Positions 16,071-23,638 of a DNA stretch of 46,828 bases are shown here, piece after piece. Below the pieces are notes generated by a model. The model saw only the letters and a program-made list of their open reading frames with translations. It did not search any database and had not been told where the DNA came from. The position numbers were made by a program, and so were the translations under genes. Numbering within the stretch: position 1 is the first letter of the stretch; each line of letters begins with the position of its first letter. This DNA comes from a bacterium (GTDB lineage Bacteria; Zhuqueibacterota; QNDG01; JABMRT01). Location: the NCBI GenBank assembly GCA_011046415.1, contig DSAP01000075.1, forward strand, positions 1 to 46,828. The letters run 5' to 3'.

Positions 16071-16598
16071 GTGAGAGGTAAGGGGTTATCCGCATGGGGC
16101 CATGGACGATGGGAACGCAGGCCATGTGTCCAATTCTTTGCTGTTCTCTGCGTTTTATTGATGGTTGCCGGTCATTCTTCCGGACAGGCCGGCGGGGATT
16201 CGACGGCCGTCCAGGAAGAACCGGTCCGGTATCCGTCGCCGAAAGGGGCGGTTATCCGTTCCGCCCTCCTGGCGGGATGGGGACAGTGGTATAACGGCAG
16301 GAAGTTAAAGTCCCTCCTTGTGCTTGGCGGTGAGGCCGGCCTGATCGCCAATGCGGTGATTCAGAACCAGAAAGTACAGAGGTCCGCCACACTGGAAGAG
16401 AGGCGGTTTTATGAAAACAACCGGGGGTTGTCGATCTGGTGGGCCGCGGCGGTGTATTTCCTCAACCTGCTCGACGCCTATGTAGACGCGGCGCTCTCGG
16501 ATTTCGACGTGGGGCCGGACCTGACCTGGCGATACTCCGGGTTCGGGGGAAGGGGGATTGTGTTGTCGGTGAGCTGGGATTTCCCGGGGATGCGGTGA
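16071..16598 (+). CDS. DUF5683-like membrane protein with signal sequence
   Basis: About 175 residues. A hydrophobic segment near residues 22-36 (FFAVLCVLLMVAG) looks like a signal peptide or anchor. The PKGAVIRSALLAGWGQWYNGRKLKSLLVLGG stretch matches the DUF5683 pattern of an envelope protein in Bacteroidetes and relatives, and another hydrophobic segment lies near 125 (SIWWAAAVYFLNLLDAYVDA). The start at GTG 16071 is 12 bp after ridA; an internal start before the hydrophobic segment cannot be excluded. Function is unknown. Confidence 0.6.
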   Translation: MRGKGLSAWGHGRWERRPCVQFFAVLCVLLMVAGHSSGQAGGDSTAVQEEPVRYPSPKGAVIRSALLAGWGQWYNGRKLKSLLVLGGEAGLIANAVIQNQKVQRSATLEERRFYENNRGLSIWWAAAVYFLNLLDAYVDAALSDFDVGPDLTWRYSGFGGRGIVLSVSWDFPGMR

Positions 16599-16645
16599 GG
16601 AGGGTGTTGTAAAGTATAGGGTGAGAATGACGGTGGAGAAATAAG

Positions 16646-17920
16646 TTGAAGACCACTCATCGAATAATAACTGGCGACAGCAGGCAGATGAATTTATTGC
16701 CGGATGAATCTGTGCACCTGGTCATCACGTCTCCGCCCTATTGGCAGCTTAAAGATTATGGCGTTGACGAACAAATCGGTTTTCATGAAAGTTACGAAAG
16801 CTATATCAACAATTTGAATCTTGTTTGGAAAGAATGCAACAGAGTCTTGCACCCGGGCTGTCGGCTTTGTATCAATATCGGCGACCAGTTCGCCCGCTCT
16901 GTTTATTACGGACGATATAAAGTCATCCCCATCAGAACCGAGATTATCAAATTCTGTGAAACGGTTGGGTTTGACTATATGGGGGCTATCATCTGGCAGA
17001 AGACAACAACGACAAATACAACCGGCGGGGCCACAATCATGGGAAGTTTTCCCTACCCCCGAAATGGAATTTTGAAAATTGATTATGAGTTTATTCTTCT
17101 CTTTAAAAAGCAAGGCAATCCGCCAAAGCCGACGAAAGAGCAGAAGGATTTGTCTGTCATGACCAAAGAAGAATGGAATACATTTTTCTCCGGTCATTGG
17201 AATATTACAGGCGCCAGGCAAAACGGGCATCTGGCCATGTTTCCCGAAGAGTTGCCCGCAAGACTGATCAAAATGTTTGCTTTCGTCGGGGACACCGTAT
17301 TAGACCCGTTCCTTGGCAGCGGGACGACATCACTTGCCGCCCGGAATTTGTACAGAAATTCGGTCGGCTATGAAATTAACGTTGAATTCATTCCGAAGAT
17401 AAAGGAAAAACTAAATGTAAGACAACCTGATCTTGAAGGAACCGAATATGTTTTCCTGAAGGATGTCGTGAAAATATGTCCAGACAATGAAATCGCGAAA
17501 TCACCCTATATATTCAAAGATCCGCACAAACTCGACAAGAAGATCGATCCCAAGAAACTACAGTTCGGCTCAAAGATCGACCAGAATAAATCGGACAGAG
17601 AAGAATACTATTCTGTCAAAGAAATTATCAGTCCTATTATGTTGAGGCTCAACAATGATTTGGTTGTCCGTCTTCTTGGTGTAAAGGATAAGCAAATCGT
17701 CAACAAGGAAGCGATGGCGTTTCTTCAAGGGAAGATCAAAGGGCAAAAAGTTTTTTTGAAATTCGACGCGCAAAAATACGATGAGCATAACAACCTGCTA
17801 TGTTATCTTTTTTTAAGAAATAAAACCTTCATCAATGCCCATATCATCAAGGCAGGATTGGCAGAAGTGGACACTTCAGTTGATTTTAAATATAAAAATA
17901 AATTCTTGAGCATAGGGTGA
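16646..17920 (+). CDS. Site-specific DNA methyltransferase (N4-cytosine, beta class) with SNase-like C-terminal domain
   Basis: 424 residues. Motif IV is TSPPYW (28-33), typical of N4-cytosine and some N6-adenine enzymes. Motif I is DPFLGSGTT (220-228), so the order is that of the beta class. The start is TTG 16646 behind GGTGGAGAA. Residues ~322-420 look like a staphylococcal-nuclease OB fold: VVRLLGVKD resembles the strand with catalytic Arg35, and YDEHNNLLCY...FINAHIIKAGLAEV resembles the DKYGR-VN-GLA strand-helix. The Arg87 position is Asn383 and the Glu43 position is lost, so nuclease activity is unlikely. Its partner downstream resembles MjaI, whose methyltransferase acts on CTAG; that target is only an inference. 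The gene is AT-rich relative to its neighbours, consistent with horizontal transfer. Confidence 0.82.
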   Translation: MKTTHRIITGDSRQMNLLPDESVHLVITSPPYWQLKDYGVDEQIGFHESYESYINNLNLVWKECNRVLHPGCRLCINIGDQFARSVYYGRYKVIPIRTEIIKFCETVGFDYMGAIIWQKTTTTNTTGGATIMGSFPYPRNGILKIDYEFILLFKKQGNPPKPTKEQKDLSVMTKEEWNTFFSGHWNITGARQNGHLAMFPEELPARLIKMFAFVGDTVLDPFLGSGTTSLAARNLYRNSVGYEINVEFIPKIKEKLNVRQPDLEGTEYVFLKDVVKICPDNEIAKSPYIFKDPHKLDKKIDPKKLQFGSKIDQNKSDREEYYSVKEIISPIMLRLNNDLVVRLLGVKDKQIVNKEAMAFLQGKIKGQKVFLKFDAQKYDEHNNLLCYLFLRNKTFINAHIIKAGLAEVDTSVDFKYKNKFLSIG

Positions 17921-17925
17921 AGCAT

Positions 17926-18363
17926 ATGGCGAGAGAATGGATATTGAATAGTGCAATGAATCGATTCCAATTGAATTTTAAGCGGAATGTTGGTCCAACT
18001 TCTGAGAGTATTCGACAATGTGCGCCTAAAACAATTGAAGAGTGGAGCCAATATTATTTCAGAAATGTCAGGCCCAAGGAGCATATCGAAAGTCTTGGCA
18101 AAAAACTCTATATCAAAATAACGGAAGTCATTCAGGCTGAGGTAGAAGAAATAACAGAGCAAGATTGTATCGATTATATGATCCAACTCTCTCAAATTTT
18201 CAAAGAAAAAGAACTTCAACAAAGAACCCATGAAAAATTCACCAACGATTATGGTGGCAAAGTGTTTTATGTCTACTCGGCAAAGTCCGGGGATAAAAAA
18301 GTAATCGTGAACAAAGAAGTCGTTGGTGAGATATTACAGGAAATTGAACGATTGAAGAAATAA
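17926..18363 (+). pseudogene. MjaI-like type II restriction endonuclease, probably lacking its catalytic core
   Basis: About 145 residues from ATG 17926 (GTG 17917 is also in frame). The N-terminus (MAREWILN...NVGPTSESIR, LGKKLYIKITEVIQAE, ITEQDCIDYM) and C-terminus (THEKFTNDYGGKVFYVYSAKSGDKK) resemble those I recall for MjaI-family endonucleases. Between them the family has ~70-80 residues carrying the PD-(D/E)xK core (VDF and QIKP segments), and here the sequence jumps from YMIQL to SQIFKEKE. The frame remains open, so this looks like an in-frame deletion. It would leave a methyltransferase without an active nuclease. The gene starts within 6 bp of the methyltransferase stop, as in R-M operons. 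Family recall is from memory; a profile search would settle it. Confidence 0.5.
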
Positions 18364-18458
18364 TTTGTCGAACCAAACCGCAGCGAAGGGATCTGGCAAT
18401 TCGGTCTAACGCATTACCAAGAGGTATTGTGGTCCATACAAACAGGATGAAATAGATT

Positions 18459-19007
18459 ATGATCTCCCGTGAAGACGCATTGAAACTGGTCGAAGAACAC
18501 GTTCAGAACAAGAATCTCCGGAAGCACATGCTGGCGGTCGAGGCGGTGATGCGGGATCTGGCCGTCCATTACGGCGAGGACGCAGACCTTTGGGGGCTGG
18601 CGGGTCTGCTCCACGATCTCGACTATGATCAGACGGCGAACGACTTTCCGAAGCACGGCCTGATCACGGCCGAAATCCTCAAGGCCCATGACGTACCCGA
18701 ATCCGCGGTTCAGGCGATCAAGAGCCATGCGGGTCATTTCCCGCGCCAATCCCGCATGGACCAGGCGCTCTATGCGGCCGATCCGGTCACGGGGCTGGTC
18801 GTGGCCGCGGCGCTGATGCATCCCTCCCGCAAACTCCGCAACGTCACGGTCGAGTTCATCGAACGCCGGTACAGGGAGAAGCGGTTTGCGGCCGGGGCGA
18901 ACCGGGAACAGATTCAATCCTGCGAGGAAATGGGCATGTCCCTCCATGACTTTATCGCATTGTCCCTCCATGCCATGCAGTCCATCGATAAAGAACTGGG
19001 ATTCTAG
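18459..19007 (+). CDS. HD-domain (HDIG-type) hydrolase, unknown substrate
   Basis: 182 residues. The metal-binding signature is H23 (KHMLAVEAVM), HD at 52-53 (GLLHDLDYD), H66 (PKHGLITAEIL) and HxGHF near 90, the HD superfamily arrangement. Members hydrolyse phosphate bonds of nucleotides or cyclic nucleotides; no HD-GYP motif is present, so a cyclic-di-GMP role is not supported. The stop is followed after one base by the start of the next gene, so the three genes 18459-20471 form a tightly coupled set. ATG 18459 gives the typical N-terminus MISREDALKLV. Substrate is unknown. Confidence 0.85.
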   Translation: MISREDALKLVEEHVQNKNLRKHMLAVEAVMRDLAVHYGEDADLWGLAGLLHDLDYDQTANDFPKHGLITAEILKAHDVPESAVQAIKSHAGHFPRQSRMDQALYAADPVTGLVVAAALMHPSRKLRNVTVEFIERRYREKRFAAGANREQIQSCEEMGMSLHDFIALSLHAMQSIDKELGF

Positions 19008-19008
19008 G

Positions 19009-19407
19009 ATGCACCTGTCGCTATCCATTATTTTGGGGATCGTCCTGATCGGCGGGGTCGCGTACGGCGGAGAAGGGACAAATACGACGGATGGGACTTT
19101 GGGCATGCCGCGGAGGACGTCCAATTTCCATCAGGCGCCGGATCGCTGGATCGCGCGTGACAAGGCCCAGCATCTGGTGGCGAGCATGATCCTGACGGGC
19201 ATGAAAACATACCGTCTGCACCATGTCTCCGGGTGGGGGCGCGAGCGGAGTCTTCATGCCGGTGCGGTGTTGACGTTCGGTCTGGGGGTGATGAAAGAAA
19301 TTTATGATCTGAGGAAGCCCTTCCCTCAGAACCGGTTCAGCCTGAAGGATCTGACCGCCGATCTCGCCGGGATCGCGCTCGGCGTCCTGTTGCTGGGGTG
19401 GTGGTGA
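19009..19407 (+). CDS. DUF2279/YfiM-like envelope protein
   Basis: 132 residues with an N-terminal signal-like hydrophobic stretch (SLSIILGIVLIGGVAYGG). The mature part has IARDKAQHLVASMILTGMK followed by GVMKEIYDL and FSLKDLTADLAGIALGVLLLGWW. This pattern resembles the YfiM/DUF2279 family (D-KxxHFxAS ... KExxD ... SxxDLxADxxG), whose function is unknown. ATG 19009 is one base after the HD gene stop and its own stop overlaps the PHP start (TGATG). There is no canonical ribosome-binding site, consistent with translational coupling. Assignment is by eye. Confidence 0.55.
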   Translation: MHLSLSIILGIVLIGGVAYGGEGTNTTDGTLGMPRRTSNFHQAPDRWIARDKAQHLVASMILTGMKTYRLHHVSGWGRERSLHAGAVLTFGLGVMKEIYDLRKPFPQNRFSLKDLTADLAGIALGVLLLGWW

Positions 19408-20471
19408 TGTCCCGCTCCGGGAAATGGCACGAATCCGTCGGGGCGGTGCATCTTCATTCCGATTTCTCCGACGGGGCCCTCCCGATTCCCGAGATCGCGG
19501 ACATCGCGGCGGAGATGGACATCGATTTCCTGATGTTCAGTGATCACAATACGCTGGAGCCCAAGCGGCGCGGCCTCGAATGCTGGCACGGGAACATCCT
19601 GGTCCTGATCGGCTGCGAAATCAACGATCCCGACGACCGGAACCATTATCTGGCCTTTCAGATCGACCGGGAAATCGAACGGGGATTGTCCGCATATACG
19701 TATGTACGCCAGGTTCATGAGGCCGGCGGGTTCGGGGTGATCGCCCATCCGTCCGAACGGCGCAGTTTCTCCGACGCCTATCCGCCCTATCCCTGGACGG
19801 CCTGGGACACGGCGGATTTTGACGGCATCGAGATCTGGAATCAGCTTTCCGAATGGATCGAAGGGGTGACGCGCGCCAATATCGCCTGGCGCATCCTCCA
19901 TCCCCTCCGGTCTATCCGGTTTCCGGTCTGGGAGACGCTGGAGCGCTGGGATTCCCTCAACCGCATCCGGCGGGTGGTCGGGATCGGGGGCATCGACGTG
20001 CATGCACACCGGATCAGGATCCTGGGTCTATTTCCCGTCCAGATTTATCCCTACAAGGTGCAGTTCCGGTCGATCCGGACGCATGTGTTGACGGAGAAGC
20101 CGATTCGGGGACTTACCGGGGAGGTCCTTCCTTTCCCGGAAGCCGAAGACCAGATATTCCGCGCGTTGCGCGCCGGCCATTGCTTCATCGTGAACCGTGC
20201 GCTCGGAGACGGCCGGGGATTCCAGTTCCGGGTCGAATCCGGCGCCGGAATCCGGATCATGGGAGACCGCATCCCGAACGGGTCTCTGCATACGTTTCAC
20301 GCCGAGGTGCCCAGGCCGGGCCGGATCCGGCTTCTGCGGAACGGCCAGGTGATTCAGACTGAAAACGGCGATCGCCTGATCCATGAGACGCGGTTGCCGG
20401 GTGTATACCGGATCGAGGTGCTGCGCAGGAAACGCGGGTGGATTTACAGCAATCCGATCGTGATAGAATGA
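19407..20471 (+). CDS. PHP-domain metal-dependent hydrolase (CehA-like)
   Basis: 354 residues. The PHP fold is marked by HLH (15-17) with SD-FSDG, the SDHNT motif (45-49), IGCEIN, the VIAHPS block and HxH-like GGIDVHAHR. These histidines and aspartates form the trinuclear metal site of PHP phosphoesterases such as YciV, CehA and the histidinol-phosphate phosphatase. A C-terminal beta-rich part, about 80 residues ending YSNPIVIE, is typical of the CehA/McbA-type subgroup. It would hydrolyse a phosphodiester or phosphomonoester; the substrate is unknown. The start is ATG 19407, overlapping the stop of the YfiM-like gene. The hydrolases at both ends of this trio may act on one pathway. Confidence 0.75.
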   Translation: MSRSGKWHESVGAVHLHSDFSDGALPIPEIADIAAEMDIDFLMFSDHNTLEPKRRGLECWHGNILVLIGCEINDPDDRNHYLAFQIDREIERGLSAYTYVRQVHEAGGFGVIAHPSERRSFSDAYPPYPWTAWDTADFDGIEIWNQLSEWIEGVTRANIAWRILHPLRSIRFPVWETLERWDSLNRIRRVVGIGGIDVHAHRIRILGLFPVQIYPYKVQFRSIRTHVLTEKPIRGLTGEVLPFPEAEDQIFRALRAGHCFIVNRALGDGRGFQFRVESGAGIRIMGDRIPNGSLHTFHAEVPRPGRIRLLRNGQVIQTENGDRLIHETRLPGVYRIEVLRRKRGWIYSNPIVIE

Positions 20472-20524
20472 ATGACGATCAGGAGATTCAGTAATAATGG
20501 TTTTAAACAGATTGGGATAAGCGA

Positions 20525-20554
20525 TTGATTTTTTTGGTGCGGTTCCGGTATAAG
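20525..20554 (+). promoter_or_regulatory. Candidate purF promoter
   Basis: TTGATT (20525-20530) and TATAAG (20549-20554) with an 18-bp spacer, 4 of 6 and 5 of 6 to consensus. It sits 95 bp before the purF ATG, in a 178-bp gap. Confidence 0.4.
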
Positions 20555-20590
20555 CGAGCTAAAAGCGCATGCTTCGGCCTGGAAAAGGTT

Positions 20591-20625
20591 GAGAACCGAG
20601 CATCCCGGACCCGGGATCGGGGAGG
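20591..20625. repeat. Degenerate heptamer run upstream of purF
   Basis: Five consecutive 7-bp units in one register: GAGAACC then GAGCATC, then CCGGACC and CGGGATC, then GGGGAGG. It begins with the GAACCGAG word also found before the ferredoxin and pgsA-like genes. Confidence 0.45.
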
Positions 20626-20649
20626 GGACTCGACAACGGAGAATGACCG

Positions 20650-22086
20650 ATGACCCAAGACGATTACACATTCAACATTCAAGAAATGGGAGGGGTTCCG
20701 GATAAACCCAGGGAATTTTGCGGCGTTTTCGGCATTTACAATCACCCCGAGGCGGCGGAGATGACGTATCTCAGCCTCTATGCTCTCCAGCACAGGGGAC
20801 AGGAAAGCGCCGGGATCGTCTGCTCGGACGGTGAAAGACTATACCGGCATGTGGGATGCGGCCTGGTCAATGATGTATTCTCCCCTGAAATCATCGGTCG
20901 GCTCAAAGGCCATCTCGCCATCGGCCACAACCGGTATTCCACGACCGGGACGGATCAGGTTGTCAATGTCCAGCCGATTCTCGTCAAATCGAAAGACGGC
21001 CTCATGGCGCTGGGCCATAACGGAAATCTGGTGAATTCCTATTCACTCCGCAGGAGACTGGAGGAAGACGGCGCACTGTTTCAGACGACGAGCGATACCG
21101 AGGTGATCGTCCATCTGATTGCGCGTTCCAAAGCGCCGGATTTGATTTCCCGCATCAGGGAGGCCCTGAAACAGGTCCGCGGCGCCTATTCGCTCGTCAT
21201 TCTGACCAAAGACAAGCTCATCGCGGCGCGTGATCCGGCCGGCGTACGACCCCTGGCTGTGGGAAGGCTCGGAGACGGTTTCGTGGTCGCCTCTGAAACC
21301 TGCGCCATGGATCTGATCAGCGCCGACTATCTGCGCGATGTCGAGCCGGGCGAGCTGCTGATATTTGACGAAGGCGGCATGCGGTCTGAATCGCTGGATC
21401 AGCCTGTCCGGCCCGCCCACTGCATCTTCGAACTGATTTATTTTTCCCGGCCTGACAGCCAGATTTTCGGGGAGTATGTGGACAAGACCCGCCGGAAATT
21501 CGGGAAGACCCTGGCCGGAGAACACCCGGCCGATGCCGACATCGTGATATCCGTGCCGGACTCGAGCAATACGGCGGCACTCGGTTATTCGCACCGTACG
21601 GGAATCAAATTTGAGCTGGGTCTGATCCGCAATCATTATATCGGACGGACGTTCATTCAGCCCCAGCAGAAAATCCGGGATTTCAACGTGAAGGTGAAAT
21701 TCAATCCCGTCGGCGGCGTGCTGGAGGGACGGCGCGTGGTGGTGGTCGAAGACAGCATCGTCCGGGGCACGACGCTCAGGATCCTCACCAAGTTCATCCG
21801 TAGAGCCGGCGCCAAAGAGGTGCATATCCGTGTGAGCTCGCCGCCGATCCGGCATCCCTGCTATTACGGCATGGATTTTCCGACCTGGGCCGAGCTGATC
21901 GCGGACAAGAAGTCCATCGAGGAGATCCGGGAGTTCATCGGGGTGGATTCGCTCGGCTATCTGTCGCTCGAAGGGCTGCTCGGTTCGGTGCCGGAGGGAG
22001 GCAATGGGTATTGCCACGCCTGCTTCAGCGGGAAATACCCGATACCGATTCAGGAAAGGGTGGACAAGACGCAGCATGAGGAGTGA
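20650..22086 (+). CDS. purF: Amidophosphoribosyltransferase
   Basis: 478 residues. It catalyses the first committed step of purine synthesis, PRPP + glutamine to phosphoribosylamine. The catalytic cysteine is Cys24, after a 23-residue propeptide expected to be removed to free it, as in Bacillus-type PurF. The glutaminase domain has the QHRGQESAGI, GHNRYST and SDTEV blocks, and the PRTase motif is VVVVEDSIVRGTT. Iron-sulfur ligands of the Bacillus type are present (AHCIFE, HPCYYG and the CHAC pair), implying a [4Fe-4S] cluster and oxygen sensitivity. ATG 20650 is confirmed by the propeptide length. The other pur genes in the window are not linked to it. Confidence 0.95.
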   Translation: MTQDDYTFNIQEMGGVPDKPREFCGVFGIYNHPEAAEMTYLSLYALQHRGQESAGIVCSDGERLYRHVGCGLVNDVFSPEIIGRLKGHLAIGHNRYSTTGTDQVVNVQPILVKSKDGLMALGHNGNLVNSYSLRRRLEEDGALFQTTSDTEVIVHLIARSKAPDLISRIREALKQVRGAYSLVILTKDKLIAARDPAGVRPLAVGRLGDGFVVASETCAMDLISADYLRDVEPGELLIFDEGGMRSESLDQPVRPAHCIFELIYFSRPDSQIFGEYVDKTRRKFGKTLAGEHPADADIVISVPDSSNTAALGYSHRTGIKFELGLIRNHYIGRTFIQPQQKIRDFNVKVKFNPVGGVLEGRRVVVVEDSIVRGTTLRILTKFIRRAGAKEVHIRVSSPPIRHPCYYGMDFPTWAELIADKKSIEEIREFIGVDSLGYLSLEGLLGSVPEGGNGYCHACFSGKYPIPIQERVDKTQHEE

Positions 22087-22137
22087 GGAGAAAATACAGG
22101 ATTTTCCAATGCATGAAAATCGATAGATGAGTTTACC

Positions 22138-23064
22138 ATGAAACCCGTCGCACGATGGTTCGATCCCGTCTTCCTGGCGCGGCCGACGCTGATGTATCCC
22201 ATCTGGATTTTCTTTCTGGCGGGATACTGGAGCGGTAGCCGGTGGCGTGCCGTTCCGTCCGTCACCCGGACCGATGCCGTCCTGATCGGGATCGGACTCA
22301 CCGCGGTCATGGGGGCTGCTTACATCCTGAACCAGATCCGGGATATCGAGACCGACCGGATCAACCGGAAACTTTTTCTCCTCTGCGACGGACATCACGG
22401 CGTCCGGTTTGCGTACCAGGAGGCGGCGCTGCTGGCTTTTTCCGGCCTGTTTCTCGGATTCACCGCGGACCTTCGCGCCGGTACGTTACTCACCGTCCTC
22501 TTCCTCCTCGCCGGATGGTTCTACAACTATCCTCCGGCCCGTTGGAAGGACAGGCCCATTGCCGGCCTGCTCGTCAATGGCTCGGGCGGGCTCCTGATCT
22601 CCGCCGCCGGATGGATCGCGGCGGGCGGGGCGGGGTGGATTCCGCTCCGGTCGCTCGCCTATTTCGGCGGATTTGCGGCCGTGACGTTCAACACGATGCT
22701 GCCGGATATCGAGGGCGACCGGGCCGCGGGCAAGAGCACCTTCGCCGTACGGTACGGATTGCGGACGACCGTGGTCTGGGCGCTCGTCGCCATCACGGCG
22801 ACCACGGTCCTGTCCTTCCTGTTCACGGAGTGGATCCTGTTCTACCCCGGACTGGCCATGATTCCCTTCTTTGCCTTCGCCCTGACCCGCAAGGAGGTGG
22901 GCGACGTGATCCGGGCGACGAAGTATTCCGTGCTCGCGATGGCGGTTGCGGTGTGTGTGGTGTTTCCCTGGTTTCTCGTTCCGGTGTTCCTTGTTTTCTT
23001 CGGCTCGAAATGGTATTACAAGCAGCGGTTCGGGATGGATTATCCGAATTTGAAGGCGAAGTAA
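22138..23064 (+). CDS. UbiA-family prenyltransferase (GGGP-type candidate)
   Basis: A 308-residue membrane enzyme with 8-9 helices and both aspartate motifs: NQIRDIETD (Asn65, Asp69, Asp73) and LPDIEGDRAAGKST (Asp190, Asp194). The family attaches polyprenyl chains to aromatic or glycerophosphate acceptors. Following it are a ferredoxin, a geranylgeranyl-reductase homologue and a CDP-alcohol phosphatidyltransferase. That context fits a digeranylgeranylglyceryl-phosphate-synthase-like role, with the reductase saturating the isoprenoid chains. Menaquinone (MenA) or chlorophyll (ChlG) prenylation are alternatives; sequence alone does not distinguish them. ATG 22138 starts directly at the hydrophobic core; the stop is 385 bp before the ferredoxin. 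Confidence 0.75.
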   Translation: MKPVARWFDPVFLARPTLMYPIWIFFLAGYWSGSRWRAVPSVTRTDAVLIGIGLTAVMGAAYILNQIRDIETDRINRKLFLLCDGHHGVRFAYQEAALLAFSGLFLGFTADLRAGTLLTVLFLLAGWFYNYPPARWKDRPIAGLLVNGSGGLLISAAGWIAAGGAGWIPLRSLAYFGGFAAVTFNTMLPDIEGDRAAGKSTFAVRYGLRTTVVWALVAITATTVLSFLFTEWILFYPGLAMIPFFAFALTRKEVGDVIRATKYSVLAMAVAVCVVFPWFLVPVFLVFFGSKWYYKQRFGMDYPNLKAK

Positions 23065-23135
23065 AATCGTGCGGCGGCAGGTCGTCCTAAAATGGCGAGG
23101 AACGGGAGGCGAGAAGCGGGTTGGCAGTAAGCAGC

Positions 23136-23170
23136 TGGCAATCTGGTTTCCAGATTGCCATTTGGAAACC
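23136..23170. other. Two overlapping alternative hairpins downstream of the prenyltransferase
   Basis: Hairpin A has perfect 11-bp arms 23136-23146 and 23150-23160 with a TTT loop. Hairpin B pairs GGTTTCCA (23145-23152) with TGGAAACC (23163-23170). They share bases, so only one can form at a time. They lie in the 385-bp gap between the prenyltransferase and ferredoxin genes, which otherwise contains a terminator-like segment and a heptamer array. Confidence 0.5.
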
Positions 23171-23304
23171 GCATTTTGGGGAGAACTTGCGTTTCGCGGG
23201 TATGGGGATTGTGAGACAAGATTTGACGGGTGAAGGCCGGCTGAATCAAGAATTCAATTCAACCCCATTTTTTCATCTCCGAAATTTTTTGTCGGTGATC
23301 TTCT

Positions 23305-23356
23305 GATCTTTGAAAAAGATCCCGGCCTGAAGAACGCGGGATGACAGGTTTTTTTT
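23305..23356 (+). terminator. Candidate terminator after the prenyltransferase gene
   Basis: GATCTTT and AAAGATC pair around GAA (23305-23321). A second imperfect stem (ATCCCG with CGGGAT, about 23319-23342) follows, then a T8 tract at 23349-23356. The second stem ends about six bases before the T-run, so efficiency is uncertain. Confidence 0.5.
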
Positions 23357-23380
23357 GATATGAACCCCGGGAAGGTGGCC

Positions 23381-23429
23381 CGGAACCGAGAACCCGGTTC
23401 AACGATAGAGGATATACGATAAACGAAAC
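23381..23429. repeat. Heptamer-phased array upstream of the ferredoxin gene
   Basis: Seven consecutive 7-bp units in one register: two of the CGGAACC/GAGAACC type, one CGGTTCA, then four of ACGATAG type (ACGATAA is one). The ferredoxin start is 20 bp further on. It contains the GAACCGAG word. Confidence 0.6.
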
Positions 23430-23449
23430 AAAGAGGAAACGTGAGAGTG

Positions 23450-23638
23450 ATGTCCCGATCCCGCATCTTCATCGATCCCGGCCGCTGCGATTATTGCGGC
23501 ACGTGCGTGGCGGTGTGTCCAGCCGACTCCATCACGCTCGAAGAATCTACGGTTTTTGTCGATGACAAAACCTGTACGCGCTGTCTCGCCTGCGTCCGGA
23601 TCTGTCCGCTGGGCGTGCCGCGGGAGGTGTCCCAATGA
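23450..23638 (+). CDS. 2[4Fe-4S] ferredoxin
   Basis: A 62-residue ferredoxin (65 if GTG 23441 is used) with two complete cluster motifs: CDYCGTCVAVCP and CTRCLACVRICP, each CxxCxxCxxxCP. It is an electron carrier in the cytosol. The stop codon overlaps the ATG of the geranylgeranyl-reductase gene (ATGA at 23635-23638), so the two are translated together. Ferredoxin-coupled geranylgeranyl reductases are known from archaea, for example Methanosarcina acetivorans, where a neighbouring ferredoxin gene is needed for full saturation of isoprenoid chains. The same partnership is inferred here. ATG 23450 fits the compact fold best. Confidence 0.9.
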   Translation: MSRSRIFIDPGRCDYCGTCVAVCPADSITLEESTVFVDDKTCTRCLACVRICPLGVPREVSQ

